NCBI RefSeq assembly: GCF_017573545.1
Contig: NZ_JAGEOK010000028.1
Coordinates: 79,893 to 143,892, forward strand
Reading direction: 5' to 3'
DNA from: Actinomadura nitritigenes
GTDB taxonomy: Bacteria; Actinomycetota; Actinomycetes; Streptosporangiales; Streptosporangiaceae
DNA length: 64,000 bases
Within the stretch, counting starts at the first letter, position 1; every line of letters begins with the position of its first letter. The notes beneath the pieces are model-generated. The model made no database searches, was not told where the DNA came from, and saw only the letters and a list, made by a program, of their open reading frames with translations. Position numbers and translations under genes: made by a program. Below are positions 1-9,505 of the stretch, piece after piece.

Positions 1-64
1 CGGTCGTGCCGGCGACGCTACGGGATGACCCGGTCAGAAACGGTCCTGGTCATCGAGCAGACTG

Positions 65-1021
65 TTGCCCGTGCTCAACACCTCAGCGCGGCTGCTGCGG
101 CTGCTGTCCCTGCTGTCGGTGCGGCGGTCCTGGACGTGCGCTGATCTGGCCGCCCAGCTCGAGATCACCGAACGGACGGTTCGCCGTGACATCGCCCGGC
201 TACGTGAACTCGGCTACGGCATCGAATCGGAGATGGGCCCATGGGGCGGTTACCACCTCGGGCCCGGAACCAGCATTCCGCCGCTGATCCTCGACGAGGA
301 GGAGGCCCTCGCGGTCGCCGTCGGGCTGCGCACCGCCGCCTTCAGCGGAGTCTCCGGCAGCGACCAGGCGGCCCTGTCGGCGCTGCTGAAACTACGCCAG
401 GTCCTGCCGGCCAGGATCGCCGACCGGCTTGGCGAGCTGGACGCCGCGTTCACCCACACCGCACGACCCGACGACGACCAGATCTCCCCCGCGCTGCTGC
501 TCGACCTGGCCACCGCGTGCCGACGAGGCGAACGCACCGAGTTGACCTACCGCGACCGGGAGGGAACGACGTCCACCCGCCGAGTGGACCCCTACCGGCT
601 CATCTACACGGGCCGCCGCTGGTACCTCCTCGCCTACGACCTGACGCGGCAGGACTGGCGCACCTTCCGTACCGATCGCATCATCGACGCCGCAGCCACC
701 GGGCAGGCCGCCGCCCTGCCCGACCCGCCGGATCCGGCACAGATGGTCAGCACGGGCATCGCGCTGATGCCCTACCCGGTGCGGGTGACCATCCGCCTGG
801 CCGTACCGGCCGATGAGGCCCGCAGGCTGGTGCCGCCGACGGTCGGCGTCCACCACCCGGACGGCGACGACGCCACGATCATCGACATCGGCGGGCCGGA
901 CGCCGACGGCCTGGCCCGCTACCTGCTCAGCCTCGGCCGACCACTCCGGATACTGCACCCAGAAGAGGTCCGCCAGGCATTCCTCACCCGCACACAACAG
1001 CTCCTCAAGGACAACCAGTAA
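65..1021 (+). CDS. WYL-domain HTH transcriptional regulator (YafY/PafC type)
   Basis: Probable DNA-binding regulator of 318 aa. An N-terminal DeoR-type winged helix (about residues 5-60) contains an ERTVRRDIARL recognition-helix segment. A WYL domain follows (about 140-215) with RRVDPYRL, RRWYLLAY and WRTFRTDRI, and a WCX-like C-terminal part ends the protein. WYL domains are known to bind nucleic acid or small ligands and often regulate DNA-damage or stress genes. The ligand and targets here cannot be told. The start is TTG at 65; GTG at 71 in the same frame is equally possible. It lies alone at the window edge, so an upstream partner cannot be excluded. Confidence 0.88.
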   Translation: MPVLNTSARLLRLLSLLSVRRSWTCADLAAQLEITERTVRRDIARLRELGYGIESEMGPWGGYHLGPGTSIPPLILDEEEALAVAVGLRTAAFSGVSGSDQAALSALLKLRQVLPARIADRLGELDAAFTHTARPDDDQISPALLLDLATACRRGERTELTYRDREGTTSTRRVDPYRLIYTGRRWYLLAYDLTRQDWRTFRTDRIIDAAATGQAAALPDPPDPAQMVSTGIALMPYPVRVTIRLAVPADEARRLVPPTVGVHHPDGDDATIIDIGGPDADGLARYLLSLGRPLRILHPEEVRQAFLTRTQQLLKDNQ

Positions 1022-1207
1022 CGAAACCGCTCGCCGAAAGCGGGAGAACTGATCGGCCACACCAAATACCGACCGCACCACCATCGAAGCTTGATGCGAG
1101 CCTGCCCGGGCGCGTGCGGGCCATGCGAGCACGGCAGGTGGCGCGTGGTCAGGTGCTGGTCGCCGGGCCGCGCCATCTGGTGCCGGGAGGTCGTGATGAC
1201 AACGATT

Positions 1208-1243
1208 AAGGGCCCGACCGGAGTATGCTCCGATCAGGCCCTT
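1208..1243 (-). terminator. Hairpin downstream of tRNA-Ala
   Basis: Nested inverted repeat with outer arms AAGGGCC/GGCCCTT and inner arms CGGAG/CTCCG, 17 bp beyond the 3' end of the tRNA-Ala gene on the minus strand. It is followed there by a short T-rich run (CCCTTAATCGTT). It is best read as the transcription terminator of the tRNA unit. Confidence 0.65.
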
Positions 1244-1260
1244 GACCTGCGAATCCTGGG

Positions 1261-1334
1261 TGGAGCTGAGGGGATTTGAACCCCTGACCCCCTCGATGCG
1301 AACGAGGTGCGCTACCGGACTGCGCTACAGCCCC
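1261..1334 (-). tRNA. tRNA-Ala (anticodon CGC)
   Basis: A full cloverleaf can be folded by eye: acceptor GGGGCTG pairs with CAGCTCC, with discriminator A. The D arm has GCGC/GCGC, the anticodon stem is CCTCG/CGAGG with loop TTCGCAT giving anticodon CGC (reads GCG), and the T arm is AGGGG/CCCCT around TTCAAAT. The length is 74 nt and CCA is not encoded. The sepX stop codon is 51 bp upstream on the same strand. Confidence 0.95.
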
Positions 1335-1385
1335 GAGGACTCTGTAAGGTTAGCGCACTTCGAGGGGTGCTCGCGCACGGCCGCG

Positions 1386-1955
1386 TCATTCGCCCACGGC
1401 GCGGCGGTCGTCGGCGTACTGGTCGAAGACCTCCTCCGGCGTCACCAGTTCGATGACCTCGGCGGGTTCGGTCTCCTGCTCGGCGCGGCGGGCCTCGATC
1501 GCGCGGGCGCGGGCGGCGGCGCGGGCCTCGGCGGCGGCGCGGCGGCGGGCTGCGTCCATGCCGACGGCGACGCGCAGCAGGGTGAGGTGGCCGGCCAGCA
1601 GCAGGGTCGGCGGCAGCGTGGCCCACCACGGCAGCAGGCCGGACGCGACGAGAGCCACCGCGGTGACGGCGAGGGCCGCGAGGCCCGACGTGCGGCGGCG
1701 GCGCCGCGCGATGACGGCGGCGCGGGTCACCGGGCGGCGGGGCCGCGGGGCCTCCTCGGGCTCGTCGGCCTCCTGCGGCTCCTCCTCGGCGGTCCGGGGC
1801 GCCTCGGCGGCCTCCTCGTCGCCGTCGAGTTCGTCGGCGCGCTTGTGGAGGAGCCGGGTGATGCCGGCGTTCTCGGTGTCGCGGCGCAGCCACATGGGTA
1901 CCAGGACGATGGCCCAGACCGCGACTATGGCGAGGTAGAGGACGGCGCTGCTCAC
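1386..1955 (-). CDS. sepX: Divisome membrane protein SepX / gephyrin-like receptor GlpR
   Basis: Membrane protein of 189 aa. An N-terminal TM helix (residues 4-22, LYLAIVAVWAIVLVPMW) is followed by RRD and an acidic, proline-rich linker (about 40-75). A TM hairpin follows (about 90-130) and the protein ends in a charged, Ala/Arg-rich coiled segment. This architecture and its place near glp and galU match SepX of Streptomyces and GlpR of Corynebacterium. These proteins are known to tether the MoeA-like Glp at the membrane and to act in division or polar growth. A glp gene lies about 4.5 kb away on the same strand. The family call is by architecture and context, because the sequence is low in hard motifs. 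Confidence 0.8.
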   Translation of the reverse strand: MSSAVLYLAIVAVWAIVLVPMWLRRDTENAGITRLLHKRADELDGDEEAAEAPRTAEEEPQEADEPEEAPRPRRPVTRAAVIARRRRRTSGLAALAVTAVALVASGLLPWWATLPPTLLLAGHLTLLRVAVGMDAARRRAAAEARAAARARAIEARRAEQETEPAEVIELVTPEEVFDQYADDRRAVGE

Positions 1956-2179
1956 GCGGTCACCGCCTCGGGCCGTCCCAGGGCACGCGGAATCGGCGGG
2001 CCGACTTTCGGCGCGCGGGCGTGCAATGGGAGCAGGGTCACGCCCCGCACGGTACGAGCCGGTGTCAGAGGTTGACGAGCATAAGGGGCGGTGTGTCGCG
2101 AGATCGATGCCGCCGTTACTCTCCGTTTGCCGAGTCTTCTCGATCGCAGGATTCTTACGCGGCGAAAGTCACTCCGGAC

Positions 2180-2809
2180 TCAAGTGCGCCGGGGAAATGC
2201 CTGTTTGCGTTCGGCCAGCCAGCGGGCCCGCAGGCCACCGGGGACGTCCTCGACGGTCAGGGCGTAGCAGATGTGGTCGCGCCAGGCGCCGTCGATGTGC
2301 AGATGGCGGCGGCGAATTCCTTCTTCCCGGAATCCGAGCTTTTCGACCACGCGCCGGCTGGCGGCGTTCTCGGGGCGGATATTCGCTTCGAGCCGGTGCA
2401 GGCCGACGGTGAAGAAACAGTGGTCGACGGCGAGGGCGACCGCGGTCGGAATGACGCCGCGTCCGGCGACCTGCTTGTCGACCCAGTAGCCGATCTGCGC
2501 GGAGCGGGCCGAGCCCCAGACGATCGCGCCGATGGTGAGCTGGCCGGCGAAGCGGTCCTCGTAGGTGACGACCCAGGGCAGGGCGAGGCCCTGGCGGGCT
2601 TCGCGGCGCATGGTGTGCACCATGCTGACATAGGGGCCGAGGCCGCTGCGGAACAGCGGCGTCTCGGGGTTGGTGGGCTCCCAGGGGCGCAGCCAGTCGG
2701 CGTTGCGGACCCGCAGCTCGCGCCAGGTGGCGGCGTCGCGGTGCCGCAGCGGTCGCAGCCCGACGGGTCCCTCGGTGAGGGTGACCGGCCATCCCCGCAA
2801 TCGTTCCAC
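2180..2809 (-). CDS. GNAT acetyltransferase, RimJ/RimL-like
   Basis: Probable ribosomal-protein N-terminal (or other amine) acetyltransferase, 209 aa. It begins PVTLTEGPVGLRPLRHRDAATW, a typical RimJ-family opening, and has an acetyl-CoA loop near KQVAGRGVIPTAV and the late RRVVEKLGFREEG segment. GTG at 2809 is chosen because homologous sequence starts there and AGGGAA lies a short way upstream; the frame stays open to an ATG at 2887. In actinobacteria a rimJ-like gene commonly sits between the molybdenum-cofactor genes and sepX. Here the nagA cassette separates it from mog. Confidence 0.85.
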   Translation of the reverse strand: MERLRGWPVTLTEGPVGLRPLRHRDAATWRELRVRNADWLRPWEPTNPETPLFRSGLGPYVSMVHTMRREARQGLALPWVVTYEDRFAGQLTIGAIVWGSARSAQIGYWVDKQVAGRGVIPTAVALAVDHCFFTVGLHRLEANIRPENAASRRVVEKLGFREEGIRRRHLHIDGAWRDHICYALTVEDVPGGLRARWLAERKQAFPRRT

Positions 2810-2883
2810 GGTTCCATGATTCCCTGGTAGGACCTGCGAACGCCATCCATTGTGGCCCTGAAAATCGTCCGGGGGCGCGCGGG

Positions 2884-3996
2884 TCACACCCAGCGGCCGG
2901 CCTTCATGACGCGGTGGACGGACATGTCGTCGTTCAGGACCACAAGGTCGGCGTCCTTTCCGGGTTCCAGGGAGCCGACACGCGAGTCGATGCCCAGCGC
3001 GCGCGCCGGGATGAGGGACGCCGCTACGGCGGCCTCTTCGATGGGCAGGCCGAGGACGGCGACGGCGCGGCGGAACGCGTCCGCCATCGTGATCGTGCTT
3101 CCGGCGATGGACGTCCCTCCGGCGAGGGTGGCGCGGCCGTCGCGGACGCGGACGTCCATGACGCCGAGCCGGTAGTCGCCGTCGCCCATGCCGGCGGCGG
3201 CCATCGCGTCGGTGATGAGCGCGACCCGGCCGGGGGCGGCGCGGAACGCCAGCCGGCCGACGGCGCCCTCGACGTGCACGCCGTCGTTGATCAGTTCCGC
3301 GGTGACGCGGGGGTCGTTGAGGGCGGCGGCGACCGGGCCGCCCTCGCGGTGGTGCAGCGGGCGCATGGCGTTGAACAGGTGGGTCGCGACGGTGGCGCCG
3401 GCGTCGAAGGCGGCGCGGGCGGTCGCGCCGGGCGCGTCGGTGTGCCCGACGGCCGCGAGCACGCCGACGTCCACGGCGTCCCGGACGAGGTCGAGCGCGC
3501 CGGGGAGCTCGGGCGCCAGGGTGATCATCCGGAGGCGGCCGCGGCCGAGGCGGACGAGGCGGGCGAACTCGGCGCGGTCGGGGTGGCGCAGGAGATCGGG
3601 GTCGTGGGCGCCGCAGCGGTCCCGGGCGAGGTAGGGGCCTTCGAGGTGGACGCCGGCGATGATGCCGTCGGCGGCGAGGTCGGCGAGGCCCGTCACCGCG
3701 TCGGCGAGCTCGTCGGGCGTGCCGGTGACGAGGCTCGCGACCGTCGTGGTCGTCCCGTGGGCGAGGTGGAAACGGGCGGCCCTTTCGGCCTCTTCGGGAC
3801 GTCCGGTCTGGTAGGACGCGCCCGCGCCGCCGTGGACGTGCATGTCCACGAAGCCGGGGACGACGTACCGGCCGCCGAGGTCGACGGTCTCGCCGGGGCC
3901 GGCCGGCGGCGCGGCGAGGCGGTCGCCGTCGACGTGCAGCGTCCCGGTCGCGACGCCTCCGGGCAGGACGATCCGGGCGTTCGTGAGGTTCGTCAT
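2884..3996 (-). CDS. nagA: N-acetylglucosamine-6-phosphate deacetylase
   Basis: Cytosolic amidohydrolase of 370 aa that should convert GlcNAc-6-P to GlcN-6-P plus acetate in amino-sugar or cell-wall recycling. Visible motifs in order are the metal site DMHVHGGAG, the HLEGPYL loop, GHTDA, THLFNAM, DGVH and TDAM with the catalytic Asp. The end is PGKDADLVVLN, typical of the family. ATG at 3996 overlaps the TGA of the SIS gene (ATGA), so the two are almost certainly co-translated, which fixes this start over the longer frame extending to 4263. Confidence 0.95.
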   Translation of the reverse strand: MTNLTNARIVLPGGVATGTLHVDGDRLAAPPAGPGETVDLGGRYVVPGFVDMHVHGGAGASYQTGRPEEAERAARFHLAHGTTTTVASLVTGTPDELADAVTGLADLAADGIIAGVHLEGPYLARDRCGAHDPDLLRHPDRAEFARLVRLGRGRLRMITLAPELPGALDLVRDAVDVGVLAAVGHTDAPGATARAAFDAGATVATHLFNAMRPLHHREGGPVAAALNDPRVTAELINDGVHVEGAVGRLAFRAAPGRVALITDAMAAAGMGDGDYRLGVMDVRVRDGRATLAGGTSIAGSTITMADAFRRAVAVLGLPIEEAAVAASLIPARALGIDSRVGSLEPGKDADLVVLNDDMSVHRVMKAGRWV

Positions 3997-4892
3997 CGGA
4001 CGTCCAGGATGACCGAGCGGGTGAGGTTCCGTGGACGGTCGGGATCGTCCCCGCGCGCGCGGGCGATCTCGACGGCCAGCCGCTGCGCCCGGACGAGGTC
4101 GGCGAGCGGGTCCAGCGAGGTCGTGACCATCGTGCCGCCGGCGCCCGCGACCTGGTCGGCGAGGCCCTCCGGCGGTTCGCCGAACATCCAGGCGACGCGG
4201 CCGGGCCCGGCGATCGCGATCGGGCCGTGCCGGTACTCCATCGCGGGGTACGACTCGGCCCACGCGCCCGCCGCCTCGCGCATCTTGAGGGCCGCCTCGT
4301 GCGCGAGGCCGATCGTCCAGCCGCGGCCGAGGAAGGTGAACTGGTCCGCGGCGACGGCCGCGGCGGGCAGCGGCTCGGCGGCGGCCCGCTCGGCGTCGGT
4401 GATCACTCCGGAGACGTCCTCGCCGAGGTGGGCGCGGAGCAGGACGAGCTGCGTGGTGGCGTAGCGGGTCTGCACCACCGAGCGCTCGTCGGCGTAGTCG
4501 AGGACGATGATCTCGTCGGCCGCGTTCATCACCGGCGTCGCGGCGTCGGCGGTGATCGCGACGGTCGGGGTCGTGCCGCGCACGCGTGCCAGCGCGTCCA
4601 GGACCTCGGTGGTCGTGCCGGACCTGGTCAGCGCCAGCAGCCGGTCGTAGCGGCGGCCGTCCGGGAACTCGGACGCGGCGAACGCGTCGGTCTCGCCGTG
4701 TCCGGCCGACTCGCGGAGCGCCGCGTACGCCTGCGCGACGAACCAGGACGTCCCGCAGCCGATCACCGCGACCCGCTCGCCGCGGCGGGGCAGCACCGGC
4801 GCGAGGTCCGCGGCCGTCGCGGCGGCCCGCCGCCAGCGGTCGGGCTGGGACGCGATCTCGGCCTCGGTGTGCCCGCCGCCGCGCTCCGCCAT
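3993..4892 (-). CDS. SIS-domain sugar-phosphate isomerase/deaminase (GlmS/AgaS-like)
   Basis: Cytosolic protein of 299 aa with two SIS domains and no glutaminase domain. The first SIS domain shows VIGCGTSW and TRSGTTTEVL. The second shows FLGRGW and LAHEAALKMREA, followed by EYRHGPIA, as in the isomerase half of GlmS. Coupled to nagA, it probably acts on GlcN-6-P or a related amino-sugar phosphate (isomerase/deaminase); the exact substrate is inferred. A strong GAGGGAGAGG ribosome site precedes ATG 4892. The upstream control region faces a truncated DeoR-type regulator. Confidence 0.88.
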   Translation of the reverse strand: MAERGGGHTEAEIASQPDRWRRAAATAADLAPVLPRRGERVAVIGCGTSWFVAQAYAALRESAGHGETDAFAASEFPDGRRYDRLLALTRSGTTTEVLDALARVRGTTPTVAITADAATPVMNAADEIIVLDYADERSVVQTRYATTQLVLLRAHLGEDVSGVITDAERAAAEPLPAAAVAADQFTFLGRGWTIGLAHEAALKMREAAGAWAESYPAMEYRHGPIAIAGPGRVAWMFGEPPEGLADQVAGAGGTMVTTSLDPLADLVRAQRLAVEIARARGDDPDRPRNLTRSVILDVR

Positions 4893-5056
4893 GGACCTCT
4901 CCCTCTGCAGCCGTCTGCGTGTTCTTGCTTGTTCAATACCAAGTCTGAGCAGAAAAGACCATAGTGGTGCATCGCTAGAATCCGGTCCGGAGCCGTCCCG
5001 CAGGGCCGCCCGCGTACCGGAAAGGGGCCGAGGGCGGCTCCCCGGCGATCACGATC

Positions 5057-5461
5057 GTGACGAACGCGCTGAACATCGGCACCGAGCTCGCCGTCCGCCC
5101 GCACGTGAAGATCGTGCTGACCGGCGGCGTGCCCCGTCCGCAGTCCTACGAGCTGACCGGCCCGCTGGCCACCGGGATCTTCGATCACGTGACGCTGGAC
5201 GTGGCGGTCCTCGGCGTCAACGGGGTCGCCGTCGAGCACGGCGCGACCTGCCACAACGAGGGCGAGGCGGACGTCGACCGGCTGATGGCCGAGCGCGCCG
5301 ACCAGGTGGTCGTGGTCGCGGACGGCTCGAAGGTGGGGCGCCGCGCGTTCGCCCGGATCTGCGACACGAGCCGGATCGACGTGCTGGTCACCGACGGCGC
5401 CGTCGGGGACGCCGACGTCGCCGCCTTCACCGAGGCCGGCGTCCGGGTCGTCCAGGTCTAG
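5057..5461 (+). pseudogene. DeoR/AgaR-type regulator lacking its HTH domain
   Basis: Only the C-terminal sensor (DeoRC) half survives: VTNALNIGTEL, LTGGVPRPQSYELTGPLA, LDVAVLGVNGV and VVVADGSKVGRRAF, about 134 aa, ending with a stop at 5461. In the intact family about 115-125 residues precede this, holding the winged helix and a ligand-binding GTTT loop. Here the same frame runs back only to a TAG at 4976-4978, and the intervening residues show no HTH in any frame. GTG 5057 is the only usable start. It is divergent from the SIS-nagA pair, where such a regulator normally sits. I read it as a 5'-deletion remnant. A short ligand-binding protein is the alternative. Confidence 0.75.
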
Positions 5462-5498
5462 TCCGAGCAGTCCGCGTCCGGACCGTCCCGCCCGCGGG

Positions 5499-5983
5499 CT
5501 ATCCGCCGGCGGGGCGGGGGTGGTCGCCGCCGCCGATCTGGTCGACGGCGTGCGCCAGGACGCGGCCGAGGACGGCCATGCCGTCGCGCACGCCGCCGGT
5601 CGAGCCGGGCAGGTTGACGATCAGCGTCCGCCCGGCGAGCCCGGCGAGGCCGCGGGACAGGATCGCGGCGGGCACCTTGTCGCGGCCCTCCAGCCGGATC
5701 GCCTCGGCGATCCCGGGGACCTCCCGCTCGATGACGAGCCGGGTCATCTCGGGCGTCCGGTCGGTCGGGGTGAGGCCGGTGCCGCCGGACGTCACGACGA
5801 CGTCGTAGCCCTGCGCGACGGCGTCCCGCAGCACCCCGGCGACCGGCTCGCCGTCCGGCACGACGACGGGGCCGTCCACCTGGCAGCCGAGGTCCTCCAG
5901 CAGTTCGACCAGCACCGGGCCGGACTTGTCCGCGTAGACCCCGGCGGCGGCGCGGTTGGACACGGTGACCGCCATCGCCCGGA

Positions 5984-5987
<4 letters not shown>
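5499..5987 (-). CDS. mog: Molybdopterin adenylyltransferase (Mog/MoaB family)
   Basis: 162-aa enzyme that adenylates molybdopterin before molybdenum insertion. It shows AVTVSNRAAAG at the N-terminus, the TSGGTGLTPTDRTPE signature, and LIVNLPGSTGGVRDG towards the end. ATG 5987 overlaps the moaC TGA (ATGA), so translation is coupled; the longer open frame to 6335 is moaC in another phase. It is the last gene of galU-glp-moaC-mog. The stop at 5499 lies 38 bp from the stop of the convergent DeoR remnant. Confidence 0.93.
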
Positions 5988-6459
<472 letters not shown>

Positions 6460-6463
<4 letters not shown>

Positions 6464-7695
6464 GGCAACCTCATGACGTCGACGTGCGAACCGGCGGGCA
6501 GGGCCTCGGTGTCCTCCGGCAGCGCGATCAGCGCGTTCGCCATGGCGAGCGAGCCGAGCTGGTGGGAGCCCTGCGTCTCCGCCGGGGTGACGGTGTAGTG
6601 GCCGCGGTTGGACGACAGCCGGCCGCGCACGAAGTGCCGCAGCCCGGCGGGCGACTTGATGTCCTCGGCCAGGACGGCGCTCACGGTGGGCATCGGTTCG
6701 GGCGGCAGTCCCTGCATGGCGCGCAAGGCGGGACGTACGAAAACCTGGAACGAGACGTACGCGCTAACGGGATTCCCCGGCAGCGTGAAGACGGGCGTGC
6801 CTTCCAGCAGGCCGAACCCCTGCGGCTTGCCCGGGCGCATGCGCACCTTGTGGAACCGCACGGTGTCGGTGCCGGACAGCACCTCCTTCACCACGTCTCT
6901 GGTGCCCATGGACACGCCGCCCGACGTGATGATGGCGTCGGCACGGACGAGCTGGTCCTCCAGCATCTCCATGACCTTGGCGGGCTCGTCATGGACGGTC
7001 GCCTGGCGGAAGCCCATCCCGCCCGCCTCCACGACGGCGGCGGTGAGCATGTAGCTGTTGGACTCCCAGATCTGCCCGGGAGCGAGCGGCGTGCCGGGTT
7101 CCTGGAGCTCGTCCCCTGTGGAGACGACGACGACGCGCGGTTTCGGTCTTACGACGACGTGGGAGCGCCCTACCGCCGCGACCATGCCGATCTGCGTCGC
7201 GCCGAGCCGCGTCCCGGCCTCGACGACGGTCTGGCCCGCGAGGACGTCCTCGCCGGACCGCCGGATGTAGTTCCCCGCCGGTGCGGGACGGCTGATGCGG
7301 ACGGTCGCGGCGCCGCCGTCCGTCCACTCGACCGGGATGACCGCGTCGGCTCCGGCGGGCAGCGGGGCGCCCGTCATGATGCGGGCGGTCAGCCCCGTCC
7401 GGATCGCGGAGACGCCCTGATCGCCGGCCACGATGTCGCCGACCACGGGCAGCACGACCGGTTCCGCCTCGGTGGCCCCCGCGATGTCCGCCGCGACGAC
7501 GGCGTAGCCGTCCATCGCGGAGTTGTCGAACGGCGGCAGCGGGACCGGCGCGGTGACGGGCTCGGCGAGCACCGTCCCCTGCGCCTCCAGCAGCGCGAGG
7601 TCGAGCGGCGGCAGCGCCGCGACGCTGCCGAGGATCTCCGTCAGGTGCTCATCGACCGTTCTCATGCCCACGGTCCCAGTGTGACGGGTCGTCAC
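6460..7695 (-). CDS. glp: MoeA-type molybdotransferase / gephyrin-like divisome protein Glp
   Basis: 411-aa MoeA family protein. It shows LPPFDNSAMDGYAV, a TGAPLPAGADAV loop, the GEDV and STGDEL segments, TSGGVSMGTRD, and LPGNPVSAYVSF, and ends with a domain-IV-like barrel. It sits with galU, moaC and (further off) sepX. In actinobacteria the copy at this location is the Glp protein known to bind FtsZ and the membrane receptor GlpR/SepX, so it may serve division, cofactor synthesis or both. GTG 7695 overlaps the galU TGA (GTGA). An ATG eleven codons in (MRTVDEHL) is the alternative start. Confidence 0.9.
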
Positions 7696-8627
7696 GCGTC
7701 GCCGGAGCCGCCCACGCCGTCCGCGGCGTCATGGGCCTGGACGAACTCGCGCAGCCACGGGATGAACTCGGGCGCCAGATCGGGGCGTTCCGCGGCGAAC
7801 TGCACCACCGTGCGCAGGTACTCCAGCTTGTTGCCGGTGTCGTAGCGGCGGCCGCGGAACTTCACGCCGTACACGCCGCCGCCGTTCTCGGCCGGCATGT
7901 CGGCGAGGGTGCGCAGCGCGTCGGTCAGCTGGATCTCGCCGCCGCGGCCGGGCGGGGTCTTCTCCAGCACGTCGAACACCGCGGGGTCGCAGACGTACCG
8001 GCCGATGATGATCCAGTTGCTCGGCGCCTCCTCGGGCGCGGGCTTCTCGACCAGGTCGGAGATGCGCACGACGTCGTCCTCGCCGGTCGCCTCGATGGCC
8101 GCGCAGCCGTAGGCGGACACCTGGTCGGGCTCGACCTCCATCAGCGCCACGACGCTGCCGCCGTACTGGCCGCGGACCTCGATCATCCGCTGCAGGAGCT
8201 TGTCGCGCGCGTCGATCATGTCGTCGCCGAGCAGCACCGCGAAGGGCTCGTGGCCGACGTGCTGGCGGGCGCAGTGCACCGCGTGGCCGAGCCCGCGCGG
8301 CTCGCCCTGCCGGACGTAGTGCATGATCGCGAGGTCGGCGGACTCGCGGATGGCCGCGAGGCGCTCGCTGTCGCCCTTGGCGTTGAGCGCCTCCTCCAGC
8401 TCGTAGGCGCGGTCGAAGTGGTCCTCGATGGACCGCTTGCTGCGCCCGGTGATCATGAGCACGTCGCTGAGGCCGGCGTCGACGGCCTCTTCGACGACGT
8501 ACTGGATCGCCGGTTTGTCGACGACGGGAAGCATTTCCTTGGGCGTCGCCTTGGTGGCGGGCAAGAATCGGGTACCGAGGCCCGCCGCCGGGACGACGGC
8601 CTTGAGCACGGGTGCAATGTCGACCAT
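7692..8627 (-). CDS. galU: UTP-glucose-1-phosphate uridylyltransferase
   Basis: 311-aa nucleotidyltransferase making UDP-glucose for glycan and envelope synthesis. The N-terminal signature is VPAAGLGTRFLPATKATPKE. Further motifs are the MLPVVDKPAIQYVVEEA block, LGDD for metal/nucleotide binding, and a VEKP motif before the GRYV segment. ATG 8627 leads the galU-glp-moaC-mog operon, with every junction a 4-bp overlap. It is divergent from the 5-formyl-THF cyclo-ligase gene with only 33 bp between the starts, so promoters must overlap or lie inside genes. Confidence 0.96.
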   Translation of the reverse strand: MVDIAPVLKAVVPAAGLGTRFLPATKATPKEMLPVVDKPAIQYVVEEAVDAGLSDVLMITGRSKRSIEDHFDRAYELEEALNAKGDSERLAAIRESADLAIMHYVRQGEPRGLGHAVHCARQHVGHEPFAVLLGDDMIDARDKLLQRMIEVRGQYGGSVVALMEVEPDQVSAYGCAAIEATGEDDVVRISDLVEKPAPEEAPSNWIIIGRYVCDPAVFDVLEKTPPGRGGEIQLTDALRTLADMPAENGGGVYGVKFRGRRYDTGNKLEYLRTVVQFAAERPDLAPEFIPWLREFVQAHDAADGVGGSGDA

Positions 8628-8660
8628 GAAAAGACCCTAGCCATCCGCGAGGACAACAGC

Positions 8661-9242
8661 GTGCACGACATCGTTTCGAAGACCGACCTCCGCACCGGAA
8701 TGCTGGAAAGGCGTGCGATCATGACTCCTGAGGAGCGCGCCACGGCGGGCCGGTCGCTGCGCGACGCGCTGCTGTCCGTGCCCGAGATCGAGATGGCGGG
8801 GACGATCGCCGCCTACGTCTCCATCGGCACCGAACCGGACACCGGAAGCCTGCTGTTCGCGCTGTGGAAGCGCGGCGCGTACGTGCTCCTCCCCCGCCTG
8901 CTGCCGGACGGCGACCTCGACTGGGCGTCCTACGAGGGCCCCGACTCGCTCACGCCGGGCCCGCGCGGATGCCCGGAGCCGACCGAGCCGCCGCGCGGCA
9001 CGGGAGCCGTGGCCAGCGCGGACGTGGTCCTGGCACCGGCGGTCGCGATCGACCGGACGGGCATGCGGCTGGGCCGCGGGGGCGGGTCGTACGACCGGGC
9101 GCTCGCCCGGGTGGGGCCCGCGATCCTGACCGTCGGGCTGGTGTACGACTCCGAACTGGTGGACGAGCTTCCCGCGGAGCCGCACGACCAGCGGGTGCGG
9201 GCCGCGGCGACGCCGTCCGGGGGCCTGGTGCGGTTCGGCTGA
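8661..9242 (+). CDS. 5-formyltetrahydrofolate cyclo-ligase
   Basis: 193-aa enzyme that recycles 5-formyl-THF to 5,10-methenyl-THF using ATP. It carries the family motif GRGGGSYDRAL near the C-terminus, plus AAYVSIGTEPDTG and VLLPRLLPDGDLDW. GTG at 8661 is chosen because GAGGAC lies 8 bp upstream and homology begins just after; the open frame itself continues much further upstream antisense to galU. A 5-FCL gene divergent from galU is the usual arrangement around the glp locus of actinobacteria. Confidence 0.9.
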   Translation: MHDIVSKTDLRTGMLERRAIMTPEERATAGRSLRDALLSVPEIEMAGTIAAYVSIGTEPDTGSLLFALWKRGAYVLLPRLLPDGDLDWASYEGPDSLTPGPRGCPEPTEPPRGTGAVASADVVLAPAVAIDRTGMRLGRGGGSYDRALARVGPAILTVGLVYDSELVDELPAEPHDQRVRAAATPSGGLVRFG

Positions 9243-9401
9243 GGCACCGGCCGTCGTCCGGACGGCGGCGAAGGCGCGGGCGGCGTCCGGAAGGGCGCGT
9301 CCGGCGGCGCCCAGCAAGCGGACGACCGGCGTCGTGCGGGCGGCCGACCGGCGTCCCGTGGGCGGCCGCCGGGTGGCATAGGTGTGGCCTGGCAGTTAGC
9401 A

Positions 9402-9424
9402 GTACCTGGCCCTGTGGCCAGTAC
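9402..9424. promoter_or_regulatory. Short inverted repeat upstream of hydroxyacid dehydrogenase
   Basis: GTAC-C-TGGCC and GGCCA-GTAC form a dyad with a 4-nt loop about 80 bp before the dehydrogenase start, in the 263-bp gap after the cyclo-ligase gene. It could be an operator. No regulator gene is adjacent, and nothing else in the gap stands out. Confidence 0.3.
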
Positions 9425-9505
9425 CGGACGGGCGCATAGGGTGAGAACTGCAAGATCGCGGATCGGGGACCGCGGTCGGACGCGAGGCTCACCGGGAGGT
9501 TCCAG

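Noticed and set aside
1022..1260. Small plus-strand frame 1091-1279
   Set aside because: No ribosome site, Cys/Gly/Arg-rich composition, and it runs through the tRNA terminator hairpin.
7731..8660. Upstream extension of the cyclo-ligase frame through galU
   Set aside because: The extension is antisense to galU. Homology and a ribosome site place the start at 8661.
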